Assembly (NCBI GenBank): GCA_022825665.1
Contig: JAJDWI010000096.1
Location: forward strand, 1 to 36,696
Source of the DNA: Candidatus Poribacteria bacterium
GTDB taxonomy: Bacteria > Poribacteria > WGA-4E > WGA-3G
DNA length: 36,696 nucleotides
Direction of reading: 5' to 3'
Shown one piece after another: positions 18,876-27,817 of this stretch (the first letter of the stretch is position 1; the number at the start of each line of letters is the position of its first letter). A program made the translations under genes and the position numbers. The notes under the pieces were generated by a model. It was not told the DNA's origin. It worked only from the letters and a program-made list of their open reading frames with translations, and made no database searches.

Positions 18876-20465
18876 ATGAAGACATTTGGCACTCACGGTC
18901 CCGTGAATCCTGAAGATCATTACGTTGTTTCACGCAGTGAGGAACTTGCTGATTTCATCAACCGCGTCGAGCAGGGACGATATATTGTAATATTTGCACC
19001 ACGACAGACAGGGAAAACGACATTTTTTCAATGGGCTCTTGATGCGCTCACAGTCGATTCCACAGAGAAATACTTTCCTGTTGAACTAAATTTTCAGATT
19101 TATGAAGACTATAGTGCGTCCGATTTTTATGCCTCACTTTGTAAAAGGATTTTTGAGCAGATTAGACGCGTTTTTCAAAAACGCGATATGGTCCTTTCTG
19201 AAGATTTAACCCAATTCTTAGAGAACACAAAGATAACTGATCAGGTTACAATGCTGGAATTCTTTCAACGTTTCGGTGCATTTCTTGGAGATGAGAAATT
19301 AGTTCTCATCATTGACGAATTTGATGGCATTCCTCGTGATGCCGTGAACGGTTTCCTGAATGCACTCCGCACTATATATGTTCAACGTTCTATGCGTGAA
19401 TGTCCCTACAGTATCGGTATTGTAGGGGTTAAGAGCATAACACAACTTAATCTTAACCGCTCAATTTCACCGTTCAATATCCAGGACGAGTTCACTTTGC
19501 CGAACTTCACATTTGAACAGGTGTGTGAGTTACTTGCACAGTATACGGATGAGGTAGGTCAAACCTTTGAACCTGAGGTTATTGAGAATATACATAGACA
19601 GACTGCTGGACAACCTTTCCTTGTCAACAGATTCGCACAGATTCTCACGGAAGAGATGAATATTCCCAAAACAGAGACAATTACGATGTCGCACTTTTCA
19701 CAAGCACACATAGAAATCAGTGAAGAAGATAACGCGAACCTAACACATCTGATGACCAATATCCGTAGAGACCCTCGCTATAAAAACATCCTGATGCGAA
19801 TCGTATCTTATGAAAGGGGTATACGTTTCAACCCACGCCGAGAAATTATCAGTGAACTTGCTACACTTGGTGTTATCGGAAAGGCATTGGATGGAATGTG
19901 TCAAATTGTCAATCCGATTTACCAGTATTGTATCCTGCATGCGTTCAAACCTGAGATGAATGGACTTGAGCAGGACTATCTTCCAGAAGACACCGATTTT
20001 CTGGACTACCTCACACCGTCAGGACAGATTAATATGGAATTGCTTCTTGACAATTTCCAAAATTTCATTGCACGTGTCGGGTTTCGGATACTTCAAGTCC
20101 CTGAAACACCGAAAGAATATATCGGACAAGACCTCCTCTACGCCTATCTTGACCAGTTTGTCAGTATAATTCGCGGTGCGATGTTCCTTGAAGCACAAAC
20201 GGGACGTGGTAGGATGGATATGATTATCTTTCACAACGGACATAAGTATATCGTTGAAACAAAGATTTGGGAGGGTCAACGGCAGTATGATGCAGGTAAG
20301 AATCAACTGTCCGCATATCTCAAATTAGAACGTGTGTCTGAAGGGTATTACGTTGTATTCGATCATCATGCGGAACCTGAACCCCGTATAGAAACAGAGA
20401 CGATAGATGAGGTGTCTATCCGATGCTATGTTATACCTGTAGTGCAGGAAGTTCCTTCTCAATAG
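18876..20465 (+). CDS. AAA-like ATPase fused to a PD-(D/E)XK nuclease domain
   Basis: 529 residues. Residues about 10-260 are a STAND/AAA-like P-loop domain with Walker A APRQTGKTT (K47) and Walker B LVLIIDEFD (D147, E148); a winged-helix-like segment follows to about 350. The C-terminal domain (about 385-520) carries the nuclease pattern RMDMII (D448), then VETKIW (E461, K463) and NQLSAYL (Q477), as in the PD-(D/E)XK family 9 (DUF1703-type) domains attached to AAA-like ATPases of unknown function. All catalytic residues are present. It begins 46 bases after trmJ and ends 5 bases before a displaced trmJ 3' fragment, so it appears to be a single-gene insertion. Role in mobility, defence or regulation is unproven. 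Confidence 0.8.
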   Translation: MKTFGTHGPVNPEDHYVVSRSEELADFINRVEQGRYIVIFAPRQTGKTTFFQWALDALTVDSTEKYFPVELNFQIYEDYSASDFYASLCKRIFEQIRRVFQKRDMVLSEDLTQFLENTKITDQVTMLEFFQRFGAFLGDEKLVLIIDEFDGIPRDAVNGFLNALRTIYVQRSMRECPYSIGIVGVKSITQLNLNRSISPFNIQDEFTLPNFTFEQVCELLAQYTDEVGQTFEPEVIENIHRQTAGQPFLVNRFAQILTEEMNIPKTETITMSHFSQAHIEISEEDNANLTHLMTNIRRDPRYKNILMRIVSYERGIRFNPRREIISELATLGVIGKALDGMCQIVNPIYQYCILHAFKPEMNGLEQDYLPEDTDFLDYLTPSGQINMELLLDNFQNFIARVGFRILQVPETPKEYIGQDLLYAYLDQFVSIIRGAMFLEAQTGRGRMDMIIFHNGHKYIVETKIWEGQRQYDAGKNQLSAYLKLERVSEGYYVVFDHHAEPEPRIETETIDEVSIRCYVIPVVQEVPSQ

Positions 20466-20470
20466 ACATC

Positions 20471-20528
20471 ATAATCTTCTCTACGACATATTGTGCGGTT
20501 GGAGAAGCAGGTAGGAGATTCTGCTTGA
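20471..20528 (+). pseudogene. Displaced second copy of the trmJ 3' end
   Basis: ATAATCTTCTCTAC (20471-20484) matches 18761-18774 at 13 of 14 bases. After an 8-base deletion relative to trmJ, the frame from 20484 reads RHIVRLEKQVGDSA and a TGA stop, against RHIVRLEKEIGLTEK in trmJ. Of the seven codon differences in the first eleven codons, five are synonymous and two are conservative (E to Q, I to V), so the copies diverged while under protein-level selection. The fragment begins 5 bases after the stop of the ATPase-nuclease gene. Confidence 0.75.
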
Positions 20529-20750
20529 AATATTGGGAATGCTGGCGTATTATAGTATATACTGCTATAGTTGAGTTATTATAAGATGATTACTATTCAG
20601 AATTGAAAGAGTTACAAGTTCTCCAATTATATATCAGAATTGTCTGCTGTTAGTATAAGAACTTCATACCACATTCGAGGTTGATACAAAGACACAATTC
20701 ATACCACACAATATAGTAGAGTTCTTAGAATTAAAATAGACATTGATAAA
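20529..20750. other. Intergenic stretch before the spermidine-synthase-like gene
   Basis: About 220 AT-rich bases with no open reading frame that looks real. It holds the palindrome AGTATATACT near 20555 and presumably the promoter of the next gene, for which I see no convincing -35/-10 pair. Confidence 0.3.
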
Positions 20751-23700
20751 ATGCGACATATAAAACCCATCGTTTGGCTCATCTTTATATTATCTGGTGC
20801 GAGTGCACTCATCTATGAAGTAATATGGATGCGTCAACTAACACTTGTCTTCGGCAGTACTGTATTTGCGACAAGCACGGTACTAACCGCATTCATGGCA
20901 GGACTTGCCCTCGGTAGTTTCTACTTTGGTAGAAAGATTGATGAAGGTAATATGTCACCCCTGAAACTCTATGCACTCCTTGAGGTAGGCATCGGTGGAT
21001 TTTGCATCATTTGGCCTCTGCTTCTAAGCGTCCTCACAGCCATATATGTTCTCATCAACCGACATATTACATCTGAATTCTATCTTCTTTCTCTTATCCG
21101 CTTTATTCTCACGTTTGGAATTTTGCTTATTCCTTCAACATTGATGGGTGGAACGTTACCTGTATTGACACGATTTTTTGTCAAAAGGTTAGAACAACTT
21201 GGTACTAACATAGGTGTTTTATATGCGTTAAATACGTTTGGCGCGGTTATTGGGACAGTTGCTGCAGGATTTTTCTTGATACAGGCGTTAGGGGTTCAAT
21301 GGTCTCTCCGTGTAGCAATTGCAATAAATCTCGGTGTTGCGTTGGTTGCATGGGTAATTGCAAGACATGCAGAAAGAATGAAGTCAGATGAAGAGGAAAC
21401 TGAGATTGAACAGGAGGATATAGAATCGGAAGAACAACAGACAGAAGCACCTTTACTTTCATCTGAGGAAGTCAGCATACAGGAACGCCACTTTGTTTTG
21501 TGGGCAATAGGTATATCGGGTTTCTGTGCTTTGGCGTATGAGGTGCTGTGGACACGTATTCTCGTATTTTTTCTTGGCAGTACGACTTATGCATTTGCAA
21601 CAATGCTCGCTGCCTTCCTATTCGGAATTGCATTGGGTAGTATGGTTTTTGCACGGTGGGTTGATCGTATAAAACAACCTATTATTACCTTTGGGTTGGC
21701 GCAACTTGGTATAGGTTTATTTGCACTTATCCTTATGCCTGCATTTGAGCAGCTATATGGGATGACATACGCACTTCAGTCTACCTTTGGTGCGAGTAGA
21801 TTCTGGACATTCTTTTCAAGTTTCCTTGTTATGAGTGTTCCGACATTTCTGATGGGAGCCAGTTTTCCTTTGGTTACTAAAATATATACAGGCAATGCGC
21901 AGCAACTCGGTAGAAGCATTGGGAATGTGTATGCAGTCAATACCGTCGGGAGTATATTAGGGGCATTTTGTGCAGGATTTATCCTGATACCCTTATTGAA
22001 TATCCGACCGAGTATTGTTTTGACAGTAGCGTTGAATACAGGTATTGGGTGTCTTCTTGTCTTAAGAGGATGGCAATCAAAAGTTGATGCTGAAAGTGAT
22101 TCTACAGGTAGCGGAACGAAGGGATTATTGCAAGGTATAGGTATCGGAGTACCTATTATTACTGTTGGATTAGCAATTGTCGTATTACTAACTCTAAATC
22201 AACCGCTGTTCATAAAAAGCACCATTTATAAAACACAAAGACCCGGTGATGATGTTGTTGATTATAAGGAGGAGGTAGATGCGACGGTAACAACATTAAA
22301 AGATGATGAAGGTGTCTATCGTCTCTATGTAGATGCGAATCAAGCAGCAGATGCATCACGTTGGGATTCTCCTTCACACCGAGTCATTGCTCATCTTCCA
22401 TTGTTGCTACATCCGAACCCGGAACGCGCACTGGTTGTCGGTTTTGGTATGGGTCTTACTTCCTATTCCATTACACAACACGGAGTCAAAGTTGATGCTA
22501 TTGAATTATCCAAAGGTGTTATTTCTGCTGCACAGAAACATTTCACACATATCAATGGCAATGTATTTGATAATCGACTTTTTAACTATAAGGTCAATGA
22601 TGGACGCAATCATATTTTGATGACTCAAACCAAATATGATATGATCTCAACAGGTATTATACACCCACTTGTGAGTGCCGGAAGTTCTAATATATATACA
22701 AAAGACTTTTACAAGTTGTGCAGAAGAATTTTGACTGAGGATGGTGTGATGTGCCAATGGGTCCCGCTGCATCGGTTACCAGAGTCTCACTATAAGATGA
22801 TTGTTAGGACTTTTATTTCTGTTTTTCCAGAAACCACATTATGGTATAAATATACACCCGATTTTGTGATATTAATTGGCACTCAAAATCCACTTACAAT
22901 TAATTACAAAGACTTTATTGTCCGAAGTAAGAAACCGAGTATCCGTGAAGGACTCGCTGCAGATGACCTTGATGGTATGTCTCTATTAGATTCATTTATG
23001 ATGGGACCGAAAGCAGTAAAAGAGTATGCTGGTGTTGGACCTATTCACACTGATGACCGTCCCCGATTAGAATTTTTCAAGGCTGAAGATTTAACAAGTT
23101 CTACCGCAGATAATATTAAGGGAATGAAAATATATCGTCAACATGTGAGACCACCATTTCTGAGAAACTACGGGACAACGTTTGAAGAAAGGAAGACAGT
23201 ACAGGATAAATTAGATACCTATTTTAGAGCCACACAAAAGTTAATTGATGGACAGATTGCTTATGCGAATGCACAGAACGAACTTTCGATGGGGAAAGTT
23301 AACAACTTTAAAAACCAACTTGAAACAGCAAGTATGTTAATGACCGAGGCGATCAGAATAAATCCAGAGGACGAAACACTTCGATATAATTACGGAGTTG
23401 TCAGTGGTATAATACGTGAAGATGATTTGGAACAATTGCGACGTATTGAACAACAGGTAAAACTTGCTTTGCAGCAAAACCCGGATGATATCCAAGGATA
23501 CCTACAGTTAGCAGTAGTATATGAAGGGATTGCAAGAGAGTATGAGAGAAGGGGTAATAATGCATTAGCAGCAAAAGAACTTGCAAAGGCTTCTACAGAA
23601 CTTGAGAAATTACTTCAGCGTGATCCAAGTAGAATAGATGTTTTTGTCATCCTTGGACCAATATACCAACGTCAAAACCTATACAGAGAAGCACTGCGAA

Positions 23701-24023
23701 CCTATGAACGGCTTGAACAGTTAGATTCTGACTTACCTGCTCTAATTTTCGCTACTATGGCAGAACTACATTTGACACTGGAAAATGTTGATGAAGCAAA
23801 AAGATATGCACAAAAGGGTTTAGATACAGATAATAATTCTTGGCGTTCACACCATGTCCTCGGAAGAGTGTATAATGCAATGAATCAACCCAATAAACTT
23901 CTTGAACATTATACTAATGCTATAAACATATTAGATGATGAAATACCTCATTCAGCAGATCCAAGTAATTTGCTTAGTTATAGAGAAGAAATACAAAATG
24001 AACTTGATCAGATAAAAAAATAG
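20751..24023 (+). CDS. Membrane-fused spermidine-synthase-like protein with TPR tail
   Basis: 1090 residues. Two homologous membrane halves (about 1-205 and 245-490, each with an SGxxALxYEVxWxR start, AxFxxGxALGS and PTxLMGxxFP motifs) are joined by an acidic linker. A Rossmann aminopropyltransferase-like domain follows at about 500-720 (VVGFGMG near 562, SNIYTKDFY, MCQWVPLH), then a TPR-type helical tail (about 830-1090). This is the fused MFS/spermidine synthase architecture. The catalytic Asp of true spermidine synthases (YDVIIxD) is replaced: here YDMISTGIIHP. So polyamine synthesis is doubtful and a membrane-linked role is more likely. The next gene, aspS, starts 19 bases later with GGAGG upstream, suggesting cotranscription. 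Confidence 0.85.
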   Translation: MRHIKPIVWLIFILSGASALIYEVIWMRQLTLVFGSTVFATSTVLTAFMAGLALGSFYFGRKIDEGNMSPLKLYALLEVGIGGFCIIWPLLLSVLTAIYVLINRHITSEFYLLSLIRFILTFGILLIPSTLMGGTLPVLTRFFVKRLEQLGTNIGVLYALNTFGAVIGTVAAGFFLIQALGVQWSLRVAIAINLGVALVAWVIARHAERMKSDEEETEIEQEDIESEEQQTEAPLLSSEEVSIQERHFVLWAIGISGFCALAYEVLWTRILVFFLGSTTYAFATMLAAFLFGIALGSMVFARWVDRIKQPIITFGLAQLGIGLFALILMPAFEQLYGMTYALQSTFGASRFWTFFSSFLVMSVPTFLMGASFPLVTKIYTGNAQQLGRSIGNVYAVNTVGSILGAFCAGFILIPLLNIRPSIVLTVALNTGIGCLLVLRGWQSKVDAESDSTGSGTKGLLQGIGIGVPIITVGLAIVVLLTLNQPLFIKSTIYKTQRPGDDVVDYKEEVDATVTTLKDDEGVYRLYVDANQAADASRWDSPSHRVIAHLPLLLHPNPERALVVGFGMGLTSYSITQHGVKVDAIELSKGVISAAQKHFTHINGNVFDNRLFNYKVNDGRNHILMTQTKYDMISTGIIHPLVSAGSSNIYTKDFYKLCRRILTEDGVMCQWVPLHRLPESHYKMIVRTFISVFPETTLWYKYTPDFVILIGTQNPLTINYKDFIVRSKKPSIREGLAADDLDGMSLLDSFMMGPKAVKEYAGVGPIHTDDRPRLEFFKAEDLTSSTADNIKGMKIYRQHVRPPFLRNYGTTFEERKTVQDKLDTYFRATQKLIDGQIAYANAQNELSMGKVNNFKNQLETASMLMTEAIRINPEDETLRYNYGVVSGIIREDDLEQLRRIEQQVKLALQQNPDDIQGYLQLAVVYEGIAREYERRGNNALAAKELAKASTELEKLLQRDPSRIDVFVILGPIYQRQNLYREALRTYERLEQLDSDLPALIFATMAELHLTLENVDEAKRYAQKGLDTDNNSWRSHHVLGRVYNAMNQPNKLLEHYTNAINILDDEIPHSADPSNLLSYREEIQNELDQIKK

Positions 24024-24042
24024 GAGGAAAAACTAAACTATT

Positions 24043-26055
24043 ATGTCTCAAGAACCTTCATTAAAACGAACTCACTATTGTGGCGATTTACGTTTAAGTG
24101 ATGCTGGTAAAACTGTCCAACTCAACGGTTGGGTTAGACGGCGTCGCGATCATGGTGGTGTGATTTTCGTTGATTTACGTGATAGAAAAGGAATAACGCA
24201 GGTTGTCTTTGATCCACAAATTGATGAAAAAGCACACGCGCTTGCGGACTCGGTTAGAAGTGAGTTTGTCCTGAACGTTAGTGGTATTGTCCGTGAACGT
24301 GCCCCGGGTGAACTACTTTTCAAAGCCGATTTGTCATATCAAAATGAACTCACTAACAACACATCGCTTTCTTCTGAATTCCGTTCCCTTTTTTCTGATT
24401 TAGATACCAAATACACACTTTCAGATGATACAAAAATAAGTGTTCGTGAAAATGACAAACGATGGCTTCTCACCGATGTAGATAATAATCGCACCTATGA
24501 TATTGTCAATGAAGAAGATAGTCTTAATTTCTATCAAGGCACTGTGAATCCAGAACTGGATACGGGTGAAATTGAATTGGCAGTTCATTCCCTTAACATA
24601 CTGAATACTGCTAAAACTCCACCATTTCCTGTTGAAGATGATATTGAGGTTGCAGAAGATACCCGTATGCGTTATAGGTTCATTGATTTGCGCCGACCTG
24701 ATATGCAGAAAACGCTCGAGATGCGTCATAAAGCAACACATGCAGCGCGAAACTATATGAATGAGCAAGGTTTTCTTGAAATTGAGACTCCTATTTTGAT
24801 GAATAGCACACCTGAAGGTGCGCGCGATGTTCTCGTGCCAAGTCGTTACTATCCAGGTAAGTTCTATGCGCTACCACAATCACCACAGCAGTTCAAGCAG
24901 ATATTGATGATGAGCGGGGTTGATCGTTATTTTCAGATTGCCCGTTGTTTTCGCGATGAAGATACCCGTGCTGATAGACAGCTTGAATTCACGCAAATTG
25001 ATATTGAGATGTCTTTTGCGGGTGTTGATGATGTGCTTGAAGTCACTGAAGGTTTGATGAAGAGGATATTTGAGGATGCAGGGAACATTCCTGTCGAAAC
25101 ACCTTTCCTACGTCTGCCATATCATGAATCAATGGCAAGGTTTGGCAATGATAAACCTGATACACGATTTGGTATGGAGTTAACCGATCTTTCTGATGTA
25201 ATGGCAGATTGCGATTTTCAAGTGTTCACACGAGCAATTTCATCAGGTGGACAGGTGAAAGGTATTGCTGTTCCCGGTGGTGCAGATTTCTCAAGAAAAG
25301 ATATTGATGATTTGACTGCGTTTGTTGCTACCTACCGTGCAAAGGGATTAGCATGGGTTAAAATTACCTCAGATGGTTTCTCGTCGGGTATTGTCAAGTT
25401 TTTCAAACCTGAGCAACTTGAAACAGCACGGGAGCGTATGGGTGCGAAGGAAGGTGACATCATGTTCTTCGTTGCAGATCGTCCGAAAGTTGTCGCGGAT
25501 GCACTCGGCAATTTACGGCTACATCTTGGACGAAAACTGAACTTGATCGATGAAAATCAGTATAACTTTCTGTGGATTGTGGATTATCCGTTATTTGAGT
25601 GGAACGAAGATGAGAACCGTTATGAGCCTTTTCATCATCTGTTTACTAGCGCAACTGATGAGACTCTACCACTATTAGATTCTGATCCAGGTAAGGTTCA
25701 GAGCCAACATTATGATCTAGTGTGTAACGGTTCTGAAATATGTAGTGGTAGTGTGAGAATACATCAATGGGATATTCAACAGAAGATATTCGATATTCTG
25801 AAAATTAAACCTGAAGAGGTAGAAAGCAGATTTGGATATTTTATACATGCCTTAGAATATGGCACACCACCACATGCTGGGATCGCACCGGGACTTGACC
25901 GAATTGTGATGTTAATGCGGAATGAAGAAAACATACGCGAGGTAATTGCATTTCCAAAATCTCAACAAGGAATGTGCTTACTGACGCATGCACCATCTAA
26001 TGTGTCTGAGGAACAATTGGAAGAGTTGTCAATACGTGTTGATGTTGATGAATGA
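24043..26055 (+). CDS. aspS: Aspartyl-tRNA synthetase with an inserted domain
   Basis: 670 residues against about 590 for bacterial AspRS. Charges tRNA-Asp (possibly also tRNA-Asn if non-discriminating) with aspartate. The OB-fold anticodon domain opens the protein (GWVRRRRDHGGVIFVDLRD), and the class II core has motif 2 FRDEDTRADRQLEFTQID (near 302) and motif 3 GIAPGLDRIVML (near 611); the bacterial GAD insertion region lies between them. Residues about 91-167 have no counterpart in E. coli AspRS, falling between GIVRERAPGE and ELDTGEIEL inside the OB domain. The reading frame is intact across it, so it is a true insertion and not a frameshift. GGAGG precedes ATG 24043. Confidence 0.97.
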   Translation: MSQEPSLKRTHYCGDLRLSDAGKTVQLNGWVRRRRDHGGVIFVDLRDRKGITQVVFDPQIDEKAHALADSVRSEFVLNVSGIVRERAPGELLFKADLSYQNELTNNTSLSSEFRSLFSDLDTKYTLSDDTKISVRENDKRWLLTDVDNNRTYDIVNEEDSLNFYQGTVNPELDTGEIELAVHSLNILNTAKTPPFPVEDDIEVAEDTRMRYRFIDLRRPDMQKTLEMRHKATHAARNYMNEQGFLEIETPILMNSTPEGARDVLVPSRYYPGKFYALPQSPQQFKQILMMSGVDRYFQIARCFRDEDTRADRQLEFTQIDIEMSFAGVDDVLEVTEGLMKRIFEDAGNIPVETPFLRLPYHESMARFGNDKPDTRFGMELTDLSDVMADCDFQVFTRAISSGGQVKGIAVPGGADFSRKDIDDLTAFVATYRAKGLAWVKITSDGFSSGIVKFFKPEQLETARERMGAKEGDIMFFVADRPKVVADALGNLRLHLGRKLNLIDENQYNFLWIVDYPLFEWNEDENRYEPFHHLFTSATDETLPLLDSDPGKVQSQHYDLVCNGSEICSGSVRIHQWDIQQKIFDILKIKPEEVESRFGYFIHALEYGTPPHAGIAPGLDRIVMLMRNEENIREVIAFPKSQQGMCLLTHAPSNVSEEQLEELSIRVDVDE

Positions 26056-26108
26056 TAGAAGTAATAATATAATGATGGTTAAAAAATACAACCATAAGGA
26101 AACAAAAT

Positions 26109-27701
26109 ATGAACAATAACGGACATTCAGAAAGCAATTTTGGACTTCTCATTGGCATAGTCGTCGCGATTGTCGTTGGTGCTATTGTCGGAGGTTTCGC
26201 ACCAGGGTTTGCTGTACATACGGAAGTATTAGGTGACATATTCTTAACCTTACTGAAAATGGTGGTGGTACCTCTCGTCATATTCTCAATGGTTGTTGGG
26301 ATCACAAACCTTGGTGATATCCGTAACCTCGGTTCCATAGGTGGACGCACAGTTCTGTATTATATGGCAACGACTGCGATCTCTGTGATCATTGGTATGA
26401 TTCTTGTCAACATCATTGCCCCAGGAAAAGGGATTGAGTTATCTAAAGAAGGTGACAAATATCCTCAACTTTCATATACATTGAGCGGTGAGAATAATCT
26501 GGTTGTAACATTACCGGAAGAGCAAATTAAAGAAGATTATTCCAATAAATTTGTAATCACACTTGTTGACCAGAATTTGGTGGGTGAAATCCAATCAATT
26601 GAAAACAATCAAGTGACTGTAGCAAATTGGCAAGACCTATCTGGGGAAATTGACTACATCATCACAGAGAGTGGCAAGACTTTGATGATCGCCGAAAATC
26701 AATTTACCGATCTGAAAGTAGCAGATGCAGGAACTGGTATTGAAATCGCCTTACCCAAAGTTTCCGAGGTAAAAGGGAAAGAAGATCGTACGATGGGACA
26801 GACTATTATGGAAGTTTTCTTGGGTAACCAGGAAACTGGAAAACAGGGTATGATTCCATCAAACATCTTTAAAGCGATGGCGAATATGGATATCCTTCCG
26901 CTTATCTTTTTCTCACTAATTATCGGTGCTGCCTTGTCAGTAATCGGTGAGGTAGGTAAACCTGCAATTGCTATCTTTAACGCATTTAATGAAGCTGTGA
27001 TGCAGATTGTAAACTGGATCATGCTCCTTGCCCCTGTCGGTATTTTTGGGTTAATCGCAGGAAGAATAGGTGAGGCAGGAGGTTTCGCTGAATTCTTACC
27101 AGAATTAGCAGCTGTCGGCAAATACAGTATGACGGTAATAATTGCCCTCGGATTCCACGGTCTCGTTGTACTACCAACATTACTATTCTTCTTAGGAAAA
27201 CGGAATCCGATAGGATACGCACAAGGAATGGGAACAGCTCTACTAAATGCTTTTTCTACAGCAAGTTCAAGTGCTACACTTCCGTTAACTATGGAAAATG
27301 TTGAGGAACAAAACGGGATATCTAACCGCACTGCAAGTTTCGTATTGCCGTTAGGGGCTACCATAAATATGGATGGTACAGCACTTTATGAAGCAGTCGC
27401 TGTTATGTTCATTGCCCAAGTGTATGGAATAACAATGGGTCCCGCAGAGCAACTCATTATTGTCCTGACTGCGACACTCGCTGCAATAGGTGCTGCGGGG
27501 ATACCTGAAGCAGGTCTGGTTACGATGGTTATTGTGTTGAAAGCAGTTGGTCTGCCGATCGAAGGTGTTGCATTGATCCTATCAATTGACTGGCTTCTTG
27601 ATAGATTCCGCACAACTGTCAATGTTTGGGGTGATAGCGTTGGTGCAGGTATCATTGAAACTTATGAATCTGCTGATACTGCAGAAGTCGCTGCAACCTA
27701 A
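26109..27701 (+). CDS. Glutamate/dicarboxylate:cation symporter (DAACS family) with periplasmic insertion
   Basis: 530 residues. Inner-membrane secondary transporter of the GltP/DctA family, importing acidic amino acids or C4-dicarboxylates with Na+ or H+. Landmarks: LLKMVVVPLVIFSMVVGI near residue 50, serine-rich STASSSATLP hairpin, NMDGTALYE, AAGIPEAGLVTM and the substrate-binding helix DRFRTTVNVWGD. Residues about 111-225, between membrane helix 3 (ending NIIAPG) and MIPSNIFKAMANMD, are about 80 longer than in typical members, hydrophilic and beta-rich; by family topology this loop faces the periplasm. AAGGA lies about 8 bases before ATG 26109. The substrate cannot be fixed from sequence. 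Confidence 0.92.
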   Translation: MNNNGHSESNFGLLIGIVVAIVVGAIVGGFAPGFAVHTEVLGDIFLTLLKMVVVPLVIFSMVVGITNLGDIRNLGSIGGRTVLYYMATTAISVIIGMILVNIIAPGKGIELSKEGDKYPQLSYTLSGENNLVVTLPEEQIKEDYSNKFVITLVDQNLVGEIQSIENNQVTVANWQDLSGEIDYIITESGKTLMIAENQFTDLKVADAGTGIEIALPKVSEVKGKEDRTMGQTIMEVFLGNQETGKQGMIPSNIFKAMANMDILPLIFFSLIIGAALSVIGEVGKPAIAIFNAFNEAVMQIVNWIMLLAPVGIFGLIAGRIGEAGGFAEFLPELAAVGKYSMTVIIALGFHGLVVLPTLLFFLGKRNPIGYAQGMGTALLNAFSTASSSATLPLTMENVEEQNGISNRTASFVLPLGATINMDGTALYEAVAVMFIAQVYGITMGPAEQLIIVLTATLAAIGAAGIPEAGLVTMVIVLKAVGLPIEGVALILSIDWLLDRFRTTVNVWGDSVGAGIIETYESADTAEVAAT

Positions 27702-27817
27702 ATATCGCTTTTCAGTCATCCACTCTATTGCAAATAAGTTCTTCCTTGTAGCGTGTATTTTAAAATAATATCTATCAAAATGCACCTACATGGGAGATAA
27801 CATCGTTACATAATCGT

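Noticed and set aside
26699-27364. Minus-strand open frame of 221 codons
   Set aside because: Antisense to the DAACS symporter, whose membrane and substrate motifs are intact.
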